From the NCBI GenBank assembly GCA_025210775.1, contig JAOARB010000028.1, positions 1 through 64,000 of the forward strand: a DNA stretch of 64,000 bases, given 5' to 3'. Of this stretch, positions 1 to 7,935 are shown piece by piece. The notes beneath the pieces are model-generated. The model worked only from the letters and a program-made list of their open reading frames with translations. It was not told where the DNA came from and made no database searches. Origin of the DNA: Prolixibacteraceae bacterium. Lineage in GTDB: Bacteria > Bacteroidota > Bacteroidia > Bacteroidales > Prolixibacteraceae. The position numbers and the translations under genes were made by a program. Each line of letters opens with the position of its first letter. The stretch's first letter is position 1.

Positions 1-1
1 G

Positions 2-598
2 CACTCACGCTCTCAATTCAACGATGCAAAAGTTGTATATGCCAACCCTCATATGTTCTCCAGAGAAAAAAGAGCATGGGCCATTTGGGTAATGGCCAAC
101 CAAAGTTTCTCGTCAATGATAGATGGAACATGGGGATATGACATCAGCAAAAACTGTACTTCAAAAAAAATTAACAACAAACGAAACGAATTCTCAGAAG
201 AATTGGCCATACGACTTCAGAATGTACAAATCGAATGTACCGATGCCTTACGCATTATCAATAGCAGAGATCAAAAAGACGCTTTCTTTTATTGTGATCC
301 TCCATACTTCAACAGCGATTGTGGACACTATGATGGATATAGCAAAGAGGACTTTAAAGCCCTCCTTACTCTCCTATCCTCTATCAAAGGTAAATTCCTT
401 TTAAGTAGTTATCCTTCTGATATCCTTTCCGAATATACTGAGAAACATGAATGGTATCAAAAGCAAATCAAACAGACAGTAAGTGTGGCCAATAACAACA
501 GTACTGGAAAACCAAACAAATCAAAGATCGAAGTCCTTACAGCAAACTACGACTTCGAAGCCCTACATAAACCAACCGATCTATTCACGGACCTTTAA
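2..598 (+). CDS. DNA adenine methylase, D12 class (5'-partial)
   Basis: This is the C-terminal part of a D12-class N6-adenine DNA methyltransferase. The reading frame is open to the left edge of the window, so the true start lies outside; the first in-window ATG (53) is internal. The catalytic motif IV appears as CDPPY about 95 residues after that ATG, in the context FFYCDPPYF, and is followed by a typical SKEDFKALL stretch. Upstream, the frame reads HSRSQFND and then NPHMFSREKRAWAIW, the usual middle of phage-type solitary Dam proteins. Such enzymes methylate adenine in short DNA sites and in phages or islands often protect against host restriction. No restriction partner is visible downstream. 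A decayed N-terminal relic of a similar gene lies at 5222-5360. Family assignment is firm; target specificity cannot be read from the sequence. Confidence 0.88.
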   Translation, partial: HSRSQFNDAKVVYANPHMFSREKRAWAIWVMANQSFSSMIDGTWGYDISKNCTSKKINNKRNEFSEELAIRLQNVQIECTDALRIINSRDQKDAFFYCDPPYFNSDCGHYDGYSKEDFKALLTLLSSIKGKFLLSSYPSDILSEYTEKHEWYQKQIKQTVSVANNNSTGKPNKSKIEVLTANYDFEALHKPTDLFTDL

Positions 599-999
599 AT
601 CAATACCATAAAAATCAAAGGTTATTAGTCAACAATTCATAAGAGATATCTAAAAAAGACAATATCCAAACTTGCTTTTAAAGCAACAATTACAAAAATG
701 TCATATTTTCATATCTAGTTTTAATTACATATTGAATTAATGAAAATATCATTTATCAACGAACTATTATAAGCGTACAATCTTGGGTAGATGAACACAA
801 AGATTTTAATTGAAGCAAACCCTTAAATTCAACATAAAAACACACTTATATTATGGCTTCCTTTTTTATTTGTAGATTAACAAACGTAAGAAACAGCCTT
901 ATTTTTTAATTAGCCATCCCATAATTTAAAAAACTCACGACCTTCTGAGTTAAAACATGTTTCAAACTAAAGAATTTGCTAAATTTTTGATTTAGTAGT
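599..999. other. Intergenic, A+T-rich, contains repeat copy A
   Basis: No gene is supported in this stretch. Its second half (803-976) is a degenerate copy of a sequence found twice more at 5373-5543 and 5547-5627. The left half shows no recognisable structure. Confidence 0.6.
803..976. repeat. Direct repeat copy A (about 170 bp)
   Basis: This copy aligns over its length with 5373-5543 (copy B); its right half also aligns with 5547-5627 (copy C). Shared blocks include ATTTTAATTGAAGCAA at the left and TTTCAAACTAAA at the right. Read on the minus strand, the right part encodes a conserved peptide tail, FNSEGREFFKLWDG then a stop, so the repeat may be the 3' end of an eroded minus-strand gene. 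It lies about 200 bp downstream of the intact adenine methylase. Confidence 0.7.
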
Positions 1000-1536
1000 T
1001 TATGACTCTAACATTGGTGAATTTAAAACAGACAAGTAATCATTCTTAAATTTTTGAAGATTTAAATCTAATGTCGACTCAAAATCATTCCTGTTAATCA
1101 TAGATGCAGAATGATCTATAATTGCACTTTGGATTTCATCGGTAAAACAGTCAAGTTTTTCTTCGAATTCTTCTTTTAGTTCTTTGTTATAAAACACTAA
1201 AGTAGCAAGAATATGATTTGTGAATTTACCAATTAATTTTGTAGTCTCTGCATTATACTTTGACTCATTTATGAAGATACTTTTTTTATCATCTACCGAC
1301 AACTCAACTGCATCTATGAAATCATGCATAAGAATATTTAACGACTCCTCAAATTTAAGGATATTTTCAAGATGACTATTCAAGACAATATCAAAATACC
1401 ACTTTAATTTAACATCTTTCTTTCTATTTTTCCTATCATTATTAAAAGTAATATAAAAGACCAAACCATTAAATCCTACAAGTATAAGGGGAGAGATTAA
1501 TGATGGAATAATTTTTTTTAGCACGATACAATCCAT
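1000..1536 (-). CDS. Hypothetical single-pass membrane protein
   Basis: A 178-residue protein of unknown function. One hydrophobic segment at about residues 10-30 (IIPSLISPLILVGFNGLVFY) is followed by a basic stretch (NDRKNRKKDVK) that should stay in the cytoplasm, and then a long charged helical region. It starts 14 bp after the stop of the STAS-like gene and is read in the same direction, so it is probably the last gene of a three-gene operon with the GHKL ATPase. The protein at 3393-3947 has a similar plan (membrane segment, basic linker, soluble helical domain). A membrane effector or sensor role is possible but is only inferred from position. Confidence 0.6.
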   Translation of the reverse strand: MDCIVLKKIIPSLISPLILVGFNGLVFYITFNNDRKNRKKDVKLKWYFDIVLNSHLENILKFEESLNILMHDFIDAVELSVDDKKSIFINESKYNAETTKLIGKFTNHILATLVFYNKELKEEFEEKLDCFTDEIQSAIIDHSASMINRNDFESTLDLNLQKFKNDYLSVLNSPMLES

Positions 1537-1550
1537 ATCAATTCTATAAA

Positions 1551-1898
1551 TTAGGTTCTTTTAATCCAAGCAGTTCTTGCTCTTAATAATGATGATTCAA
1601 TATTAAGTTTTAAAAATTCTTTAACATCATGATCATCATCTGAAAATTCAAATTCATATTTTTTTAGAAAGTTATCAACTCCTCCTAATGACATAATCGA
1701 TTTAGAAAACATCCCAAGGAAAAAAGATGGACTGATTGACGAAGTTCCTTTAGGAATAATTACGACTATTTTGTCATATTCCTTCTCTAAAGCTTCAAGA
1801 TTAGCATCATCCCTAGCTTCATTGCCTTGAGAACGTCCAATAAAAATTTCACGTCCATTCTTTTGATAGCCTTTCAATTTAATTTTTGCTTTTCTCAT
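1551..1898 (-). CDS. STAS-like domain protein (DUF4325 type)
   Basis: A 115-residue protein resembling the STAS-like DUF4325 family. It begins with a short strand-rich stretch and GRSQGNEAR, continues with a strand (YDKIVVIIPKG) and a helix around SPSFFLGMFSKSI, and ends in an alternating acidic and hydrophobic tail. STAS-like domains bind partner proteins, classically ATPase/kinase switch proteins, and many are small stand-alone units. Its start overlaps the end of the upstream GHKL ATPase gene by 20 bp, which suggests translational coupling and stable stoichiometry. The pairing recalls anti-sigma kinase/anti-anti-sigma pairs, but no sigma factor is nearby. Family call from pattern recognition, moderately sure. 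Confidence 0.65.
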   Translation of the reverse strand: MRKAKIKLKGYQKNGREIFIGRSQGNEARDDANLEALEKEYDKIVVIIPKGTSSISPSFFLGMFSKSIMSLGGVDNFLKKYEFEFSDDDHDVKEFLKLNIESSLLRARTAWIKRT

Positions 1899-3225
1899 TC
1901 TGCTTTTTCTTTAGATGCTCCCGATTAAGATATACTTTAACAGTAATTAATGTTCCAGGAAAATGTGTTTCGTGGCTCCAAATATAACCAGAATCTGGAG
2001 GTAAATCTAATTTATTTTCTTTATTTAAAGATAGTGTATGACCATTTTTCGTTGAATATAAACTAAAAGTAGCATCACACTTAACTCCAGTCTTCCCAGA
2101 ATAAATCAAAATTCTAGGATTAGCTGAATGTTCTTTACTCTTGAAATCACCTATTGCAAAAAAACTTTCAATCAAATTAGTAAAACCATTACCTCTACTA
2201 TAATCTTCATACAACAAGCTACTAACACCTTCTTGTAAAGCTGATAAGGTAAATATATTTTCTTCAGTAATCTCTCTCGATTTTTTCTGGATCTTCAAAA
2301 AACGAGAATAAATTTCATTATTTAATTTTGAATTCGCTTCATTGTATATAAAACTTTCATAAATAGATCTTCCAAAATTTAAAATCGCAACATTAATTTT
2401 TCCCGTTCTAGTACTTGTATTTTCTTCAAAATTTGCAAAGCAATACCATGAACCTCTATACATACCTGAATGATCTTCAGCATTACCCAATATTTCATTA
2501 AGAATCCCATCAAAATGTCCAATACCTTTAGGTGTTAATTCTAACCCCTGAACACCTAACCCTTCAGAAATAATATCTCTTAGGGCAAATACTGCAGCAC
2601 CTTTTTTATTTTCATTTATTCTTCTACGATTTGATGAACCTCTTTGCCAGCCACTAGACTTCTGTTGCAAATACTCTAACTTCCCATTATTTAACGTCTC
2701 ACCTGAATAAATCTCACAACTTACAAATAAGTTGTGAACCCTTTGATCTCTCGATGGAATAATCTCAATACGTTGTGGACTATAAAAAAGTCTTGTTTTT
2801 TTATGTAAAACTGCATATCTAAAATCATCAAGATATTCCTGTAAAACAGTCTTTAATAAAAATAAAGCTCCTATCTCTGTCTCTTTACATTTTGCACAAT
2901 CAAGATATAAATGAGAACTCTCCAATTGTGCTAAACTATCAGATAACTCTTTTATAAAGATCATTGATTTATCAAAATTCTTTTCCAACGAAAATACATT
3001 TGGCATATTAACTACATCAGAAGTATGTTTTTCAAGATTCATACTCCTTTCTTGTAATATACGATAAACATGTAAGGAATTTTTGATCACCTTTGAATCA
3101 TGTAATCTATCATATTTATCCTTTTTATAATAAACATTATTATATCTACACTTATACCTTTTTTTTAATGATTTCTTATAATGAATCCGCTGAATAACAT
3201 CGTCAGATTTTCTTCTTTTTCTCAT
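1879..3225 (-). CDS. GHKL-type ATPase with N-terminal STAS-like region
   Basis: A 448-residue protein with the Bergerat (HATPase) signature spread over its second half: N-box LNEILGNAEDH at about 242-252, G1-like NFGRSI at 283-288, G2-like SRGNGFTNL at 343-351, and a final FPGTLITV at 422-429, where histidine kinases and anti-sigma kinases have their GT motif. No histidine phosphoacceptor helix, response regulator or transmembrane segment is present, so it is not a classical sensor kinase. Residues about 85-140 (LYLDCAKCKETEIGALFLL) have the strand-helix look of a STAS domain. The N-terminus is strongly basic (RKRRKSDD). It heads the operon with the STAS-like protein and a membrane protein. 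Such ATPase/STAS-like pairs occur in bacterial defence islands; that role here is inference. Confidence 0.72.
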   Translation of the reverse strand: MRKRRKSDDVIQRIHYKKSLKKRYKCRYNNVYYKKDKYDRLHDSKVIKNSLHVYRILQERSMNLEKHTSDVVNMPNVFSLEKNFDKSMIFIKELSDSLAQLESSHLYLDCAKCKETEIGALFLLKTVLQEYLDDFRYAVLHKKTRLFYSPQRIEIIPSRDQRVHNLFVSCEIYSGETLNNGKLEYLQQKSSGWQRGSSNRRRINENKKGAAVFALRDIISEGLGVQGLELTPKGIGHFDGILNEILGNAEDHSGMYRGSWYCFANFEENTSTRTGKINVAILNFGRSIYESFIYNEANSKLNNEIYSRFLKIQKKSREITEENIFTLSALQEGVSSLLYEDYSRGNGFTNLIESFFAIGDFKSKEHSANPRILIYSGKTGVKCDATFSLYSTKNGHTLSLNKENKLDLPPDSGYIWSHETHFPGTLITVKVYLNREHLKKKQNEKSKN

Positions 3226-3392
3226 ATAGTTATATTTAAAACATAAAACGCATTATCGTACAATTATTCAATAATACATATGAATTATTCTTTAATAACC
3301 ATGATACACACATTTTACATATCAATAATAAAGATATTTATTTTATTTTAAAAAGTCTATATAAATGACTAATACTAACTTTTTATAAGAAA

Positions 3393-3947
3393 TCAAGAAT
3401 GAGCATTCATAATGGCTCTAGAATCTGATGTCAAGAATATTTCTAACAACTTTTCATCGTTTTTCACTGATAATCCAAGTTCTTTCCTAAGGTTTCTTAA
3501 GAAGATATTTGTTTGACGAAAGAACTCATGTTCGTCTTTAGTGTCTGAATTCAAAAAATCTTCAAAAACAATATACTGTTTTATTAACTGAGAACTTCCC
3601 CAATTTAATAAACCTTTCTTAAATTTAATTATGAGTTCCTTTGCTTTTGGAGATGTTTTATTTCTTTTTTCATCAAAAATAATAGTCAATAAAGCCTCCA
3701 AGAAAAGGTCATATGCTTCAGTCTTATTTTTAAAAATATTAAGTTCCATCTCACGTTGCTTAATTTGAACATTGTTATATGTCACAATAATCGTAGATGA
3801 AAATATCGAAAACAATGCACCAGATAGAGTCAACATCTTTAACTGATCATCAAATTCTAAATCTGAACTTAATGTAAACAATAATGTTGTAATAATAAAA
3901 ATAATCAACAGGATTATAGTACCCCAATACAAATATTTCATAAACAA
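3393..3947 (-). CDS. Hypothetical two-pass membrane protein
   Basis: A 184-residue unknown. The N-terminus has two hydrophobic segments (about residues 5-27, YWGTIILLIIFIITTLLF, and 38-58, LTLSGALFSIFSSTIIV), a basic/amphipathic linker (NNVQIKQREME), and a soluble helical domain of about 120 residues. The architecture is that of small membrane-anchored proteins with a cytoplasmic helical domain. It is separated by 167 bp from the GHKL ATPase gene downstream, so co-transcription with that operon is possible but not shown. No family is recognised. Confidence 0.55.
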   Translation of the reverse strand: MFMKYLYWGTIILLIIFIITTLLFTLSSDLEFDDQLKMLTLSGALFSIFSSTIIVTYNNVQIKQREMELNIFKNKTEAYDLFLEALLTIIFDEKRNKTSPKAKELIIKFKKGLLNWGSSQLIKQYIVFEDFLNSDTKDEHEFFRQTNIFLRNLRKELGLSVKNDEKLLEIFLTSDSRAIMNAHS

Positions 3948-4042
3948 GTAAAGATTTATGGTTAATATCCAATAAATATATATAATAATAAAAATTTACT
4001 AAATCTAATTAGCATATTAAAGCCAAAACAACTTTTTTAATT

Positions 4043-4450
4043 ATGGAAAAACAACTTATCAAAGAAATTAATAATCTCATTAATGAATGCTATAGAAATG
4101 AACGAATAGGTCCACGACTCAGTGGCGAAAGCGAATTAAGAAGTAAAGCATATGACAGAGCAATTTCAATAGAATGCATCGAAAAAACATCACCAACATC
4201 AAAAATATATAAGTTAACAGAGCTAGGTTATAGTATTTATGAGAAGGGTGGTATGGAGATTTATTTAAAAAATAAAGATGTCGAAAAAAAATTAGATGAT
4301 AGAATACAAAAGCTAACCTACAAACACCTAGAATGGAGTATAATCAAGATAAAATTTTGGTGGATTTTTATGATTTTAGGTGCACTAATTACTTTTTTTA
4401 TTCCTAAAATATTTTCAATTATATGTACCTTATCAGAGAGAATTCATTAA
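4043..4450 (+). CDS. Hypothetical protein, winged-helix-like N-terminus, C-terminal membrane anchor
   Basis: A 135-residue unknown. The first 75 residues are charged and end in SKIYKLTELGYSIYEKGG, which resembles the wing of a winged-helix fold (a basic strand turn followed by LTELG). A single hydrophobic segment near the C-terminus (FWWIFMILGALITFFIP) would anchor it in the membrane tail-first. It stands alone, divergent from the 3393-3947 gene, with 95 bp between them. Function unknown. Confidence 0.55.
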   Translation: MEKQLIKEINNLINECYRNERIGPRLSGESELRSKAYDRAISIECIEKTSPTSKIYKLTELGYSIYEKGGMEIYLKNKDVEKKLDDRIQKLTYKHLEWSIIKIKFWWIFMILGALITFFIPKIFSIICTLSERIH

Positions 4451-5221
4451 TATTTTCAACAATTAACAGAAAAACACATTCGCATAATTTGTTTGATCGA
4501 TGTTAAACCCCAAGGGCAAACAACTATCTAAACAAACAATATATTAAAGACTTATGCAATAAAAGGAAACACAGTTCATCTTCATCACTGACATATTAGT
4601 AGTAACACAAATTTACATAAAGGTGTTTAATGGTCAAAATATAAAACAGACATTAATCTTGATTATTATAAAACAATAAAAGACAAGAGCCGTAAATAAA
4701 TATATTCTTAATATTTTTGGAAGTAGAATCATAAATTTTTCATAATTAATGTATCTCACATAACTAAAATAGCAGAAATCTAAAATTTAACTTTAAAAAT
4801 TGTTTATGGAACCTTAATTAAGTATATGAAATAATAAAGACTAAAATTTAAGATTTTGATGTATAACTTTCACACTAAGCATAGACTTTAATCAAAGTAA
4901 AAACAATATTTTTTTATTCATTTCATTTAATTGTTACACCACTGTTACACAAACAGGTAACAAACTATAATACAAATACTTACAAAATCCCCTTGGGATC
5001 ACAAAGGCAGTCTCTCGACTGCCTTTTTCATTAAACAACTAATTGATTGACAATAAATTAGAAGGAACACACTTTATTTCCAACTATACGAAAATGTGCA
5101 TAAATACCTGATTCTGGTTACATATTGGTTACACTTTTTTATCAATGGAACTTTAAAACAAGAGGTATATTTAACCCGACGACTAAAAAAAAGAGAGGAA
5201 ATAATTTTGGGAATATTATAA
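4451..5221. other. Intergenic, A+T-rich, with TGTTACAC/GGTTACAC motifs
   Basis: No gene is supported. The stretch contains clustered TGTTACAC motifs at 4932-4939 and 4943-4950, followed by an inverted GGTAAC, and GGTTACAT/GGTTACAC at 5116-5123 and 5127-5134. A stem-loop with a T run lies between the two clusters (5005-5028). Motifs of this sort occur as arm sites beside tyrosine-recombinase attachment sites, but no integrase gene is present, so that reading is weak. Confidence 0.4.
5005..5028 (+). terminator. Rho-independent terminator
   Basis: A perfect 8-bp stem AGGCAGTC / GACTGCCT with loop TCTC is followed by TTTT. It points along the plus strand. No intact plus-strand gene ends just upstream, so it may be a leftover from a lost gene or the edge of a mobile element. 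Confidence 0.7.
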
Positions 5222-5360
5222 CTTATACCTTAACCATTATATGCAGAACCCTTTATCGGAAGTGGTGCTATCTTCTGGTCTAAAAGACCATCACAGATAA
5301 AAGTCATAAACGGAGCTAACGAACTTCTATGAGGTCATTAAAAATAACTTTACACCACTA
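5222..5360 (+). pseudogene. Relic of D12 DNA adenine methylase N-terminus
   Basis: The plus strand reads LIP, stop, PLYAEPFIGSGAIFWSKRPS, then QIKVINGANELL before a second stop; a one-base frame change then gives FYEVIKNNFTPL. This is the motif I region of D12-class adenine methylases (the usual form is EPFxGGGAVFW followed by EVINDxN). Two stops and a frameshift make it non-functional. The intact C-terminal part of such an enzyme is at 2-598. The two sit in the same orientation and each is followed by a copy of the same repeat, so they may descend from one duplication. Confidence 0.75.
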
Positions 5361-5372
5361 TCAAACACTAAA

Positions 5373-5543
5373 ATTTTAATTGAAGCAACTACTTGGGCAC
5401 AACATAAAAACATATCTATATTATGGCTCTCTTTTTTAATTTGTAGATTATCAAACGAAAGAAACAATCTTATTTTTTAATTTACTATCCCACAAATTAA
5501 AGAATTCACGACTTTTTGAGTTAAAATATGTTTCAAACTAAAA
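5373..5543. repeat. Direct repeat copy B
   Basis: Homologous to copy A (803-976) over about 170 bp. It starts 13 bp after the methylase relic. On the minus strand it encodes FNSKSREFFNLWDSK, the counterpart of the peptide tail seen in copy A. Confidence 0.7.
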
Positions 5544-5546
5544 AAT

Positions 5547-5627
5547 CAGCCTTATTTTTTAATTTGCTATCTCACAAATTAAAGAATTCACGACTTTTTG
5601 AGTTAAAATATGTTTCAAACTAAAGAA
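5547..5627. repeat. Direct repeat copy C (half-length)
   Basis: An 81-bp tandem copy of the right half of copies A and B, directly after copy B and nearly identical to it. It begins with CAGCCTTATTTTTTAATT, as copy A does at 894. The tandem arrangement suggests slippage or unequal recombination. Confidence 0.75.
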
Positions 5628-5679
5628 ATTACTGTATTTTAATTTAGAAGAATCATGTAATAAAAAAATCATGAAACGT

Positions 5680-5833
5680 GCATTCAAGCGATAAATACAA
5701 CTTTTCTATCCATTTTCATAGAATAATAGACCTCGATAGGTATTGGTATCTTTTACTAGGTCTATTATTCAGTTCATTTTGTATCTTTTCCATGTCCTTT
5801 TGATTTAAGTGTTCAAAAGAACTTCCTTTAGGG
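5680..5833 (-). mobile_element. IS30-family remnant (transposase 3' end)
   Basis: This segment nearly matches the 3' end of the IS30-type element at 25327-25480, including the element end GCATTCAAGCGATAAATACAAC at 5680-5701 and coding sequence for PKGSSFEHLNQKD and NELNNRP. Compared with the 25-kb copy, 7 bases are missing in the repeated AGGT context near 5737, which shifts the frame and replaces the normal C-terminus (LKPIEVYYS) by SRSIIL. It is fused on its right to a piece of an unrelated transposase gene. It is a dead remnant. Confidence 0.8.
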
Positions 5834-6057
5834 TGCTTGTGTAAGAAAATGCACAAATGAGCATAGTGACGTTTCATATCACGATGTATTTTGCTTAGAC
5901 TTAAATGGTCATAACTGAGTAGTATCGAAACAATCAACAAGGTTATCACAAACGCTAGTTCATGCTTACGCCCAATATTACTTCTATTATCTACTAGGTT
6001 CTCTTGTAACTCTTGATAAAATCTTCTAATTTCGTTGCTTGAAAGGTCGTTGTTCAT
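5834..6057 (-). pseudogene. ISAs1-type transposase N-terminal fragment, fused to IS30 scrap
   Basis: Translation from the ATG at 6057 gives NEIRRFYQELQENLVDNRS, then KHELAFVITLLIVSILLSYD and HLSLSKIHRDM. This resembles the N-terminal associated domain of ISAs1-type (H-repeat) transposases, which precede the DDE domain. After about 75 residues the frame runs into the IS30 scrap, so a 113-residue chimeric open frame results (5716-6057). It lacks any catalytic residue. The ISAs1 assignment is by resemblance only. Confidence 0.5.
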
Positions 6058-6128
6058 TTTTTATATTTTGTTTTTAGTAATCCAAATATAAATGAACTAT
6101 CGACCTTTTTTTATTTTCTCCTTTTTAT

Positions 6129-6899
6129 GAACAAGCCCTGGAACAAGTATTGAATTCAGGAGCCGAAAACGTGGCTTTTGAAGAGATTCCGGACGAAAAT
6201 AACAGTCCGCTAAACCAACCGGTAGTAGAAGATGAAATCGGTCATGGCAAAAAGGTAGTTACTCCTAAATAAGAAACCGAACCGACTGACGAAAACGAAG
6301 AACAGGAAGAATCAAATGAAGATGAATTGGAAAGTGAACCATCCATAAACGATGACTTTGACCAAAACATCTTCGATGCTCCCGAACAGGAAATTGGTTC
6401 CTATGAAGAAGGTGAAGACGGTTTGGATGAACTAGACGGAGAAGATTTTGAACTCCCGACCGGACATGCCAAGCAAGCTGCGGATACTTTACTGGGTATG
6501 ACCGACAATGTGCTTGTCGTTGGAAGTGGCTTTTTTGTGAAAATAAAAAAGCACAAAGACTTCTACGACTTTGAAGAAATTGTTCAGGTTATTGACGAGC
6601 AGAATGCTAAAAACGTCAAACGCATCAAGCTCGATGAAGAGGATAAAATCCTGCTTCGCCCTTTGCTTATTGCCATTCTGAAAAAGAAAGCCAAAAAGCT
6701 CACTCCCGAACAACAATTACTGGGTGCGGTACTCTCAATCCTGATTAAGAAAGCCCAAGTGGTAATGGAAATACGAGCCGAAAATGAAATTCTGCTTGAT
6801 CGCATATTGGAAATTATTCGGGAAGAAAAAGCCAATGCCATGCCCAAACCGGCTTATGACCAACCATGGAACAAGAAGAAGAAAATGAAGAGGATATGA
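6129..6899 (+). pseudogene. Acidic island protein, 5'-truncated with in-frame stop
   Basis: An open frame begins without a start at about 6129 (EQALEQVLNSGAEN), meets TAA at 6270 after VVTPK, and continues in the same frame with the same acidic composition (ETEPTDENEEQEESNEDE) to 6899. The longest remaining frame is 190 residues if a TTG at 6327 is used. The second half is helical and basic (KKKAKKLTPEQQ, ending NKKKKMKRI). The unchanged style across the stop shows one original gene, now cut at its 5' end by the insertion-sequence debris and carrying a nonsense codon. Its stop overlaps the next small gene as ATGA, so the original operon structure survives. Family not recognised; likely from a mobile element. 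Confidence 0.6.
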
Positions 6900-6991
6900 G
6901 ATTTAGAGGAGAAAGTAGTGAATCTACTTTCGGGAAAAAAGAAGAAAATACTGTATTAGAAGTAGCACAGGATGACGAAGGAAACGACTAA
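6896..6991 (+). CDS. Small 31-residue protein, coupled
   Basis: A 31-codon frame starts at ATG 6896 inside the ATGA overlap with the end of the acidic-protein gene and ends at 6991, overlapping the start of the P-loop ATPase gene (6972) by 20 bp. The sequence is charged, MRFRGESSESTFGK at the start and acidic at the end. The double overlap is the best evidence that it is translated; alternatively it only serves to couple translation of its neighbours. Function unknown. Confidence 0.4.
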   Translation: MRFRGESSESTFGKKEENTVLEVAQDDEGND

Positions 6992-7934
6992 TCAAGACAT
7001 AGAACAAAAGAAATCGACCAGAGGCAGAAAGCCCATTACGTATTCCAAAGAAGATTTGGAACGCCAACCCATGTTGGTACTTGTTTGTGGAGAAACCGGT
7101 GTAGGTAAAACCTATCGCAATGTAACCGAGATACGCCACTACATGAAAGACGATGCCTCTACCGGACGTAAAGGCAGAAAGGTACTGGCTTTTGATGTGA
7201 ACGATGATGATTACCCGATGTTTCCAACGGTAAGCCCTTTTCATATCAAAGCTCTCACCAAGGTGCAAGCTCGTAGGATCCGACCAATTGCCAAAAGCGG
7301 ACAAAACATGAGCATTCAGGAAAAACGTGATGTGGTACAACGTATGGTTAACCAGTTTAAAAATGGCTTATTGGTACTGGAAGACTTGGATAAATACATG
7401 GTAGGTGCAAAAGGTCAAACCGTAGTTGGTTTGCTCACCACCAACCGCCACAACGGACTGGATATTATGATTAGTCACCAGTCTATTGCCAAAATCACCA
7501 CTACCGAATGGCAAAACTGTACATGGCTCCGTTTGCATCATCAGGTGGATGATGTGTCGAGGTATGAAAGCCGAATCCCCAACTACTTTTTAGTACGAAT
7601 TGCCACCTACATTGTAGATGAACAATACAACCTTGCTAACAATGCCTTTGCGGATGGGAGCATCAGTAAAGACGAATACAAAAAACGCAGAAGCTTCTTT
7701 GTGTATGTAGATATGCGAAGGCTCAAAATACGAGGATGCAGCCGTAATGCTTTTATTCGTGCCTGCAAGAAGTTTATTGATACCGAAGACCAACGTAAAA
7801 TTCATATGATGCTTCAGGAAAGGGATCATCAGGATAAGCCCATGTACAAAAACCGTTCGGCAGCTACCGTAAAACTCATTACAGAGTATCTACGCCACCA
7901 CGAAACTGGACCAAATTCTCCTTTTGCATCTTGA
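6972..7934 (+). CDS. P-loop ATPase of mobile-element type
   Basis: A 320-residue protein with Walker A GETGVGKTY at about residues 39-47 and Walker B LLVLEDLDK at about 134-142, followed by TNRHNGLDIMISHQS, which resembles the sensor region of FtsK/Zot-like and DNA-transfer ATPases. The N-terminus is polar with a basic RGRKP patch. A recombination, packaging or transfer ATPase of an integrated element is likely. It directly follows the acidic-protein relic and the 31-residue frame in what was probably one operon, and it ends one base before the stop of the convergent PP2C gene. The partner genes needed for transfer are missing, so the element is probably defunct. Confidence 0.65.
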   Translation: MTKETTNQDIEQKKSTRGRKPITYSKEDLERQPMLVLVCGETGVGKTYRNVTEIRHYMKDDASTGRKGRKVLAFDVNDDDYPMFPTVSPFHIKALTKVQARRIRPIAKSGQNMSIQEKRDVVQRMVNQFKNGLLVLEDLDKYMVGAKGQTVVGLLTTNRHNGLDIMISHQSIAKITTTEWQNCTWLRLHHQVDDVSRYESRIPNYFLVRIATYIVDEQYNLANNAFADGSISKDEYKKRRSFFVYVDMRRLKIRGCSRNAFIRACKKFIDTEDQRKIHMMLQERDHQDKPMYKNRSAATVKLITEYLRHHETGPNSPFAS

Positions 7935-7935
7935 C

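Noticed and set aside
123..404. 93-residue plus-strand frame inside the methylase gene
   Set aside because: Out of frame with the methylase, which has clear motifs; no family signal.
6924..7340. 138-residue minus-strand frame
   Set aside because: Antisense to the P-loop ATPase, whose Walker motifs fix the coding strand.
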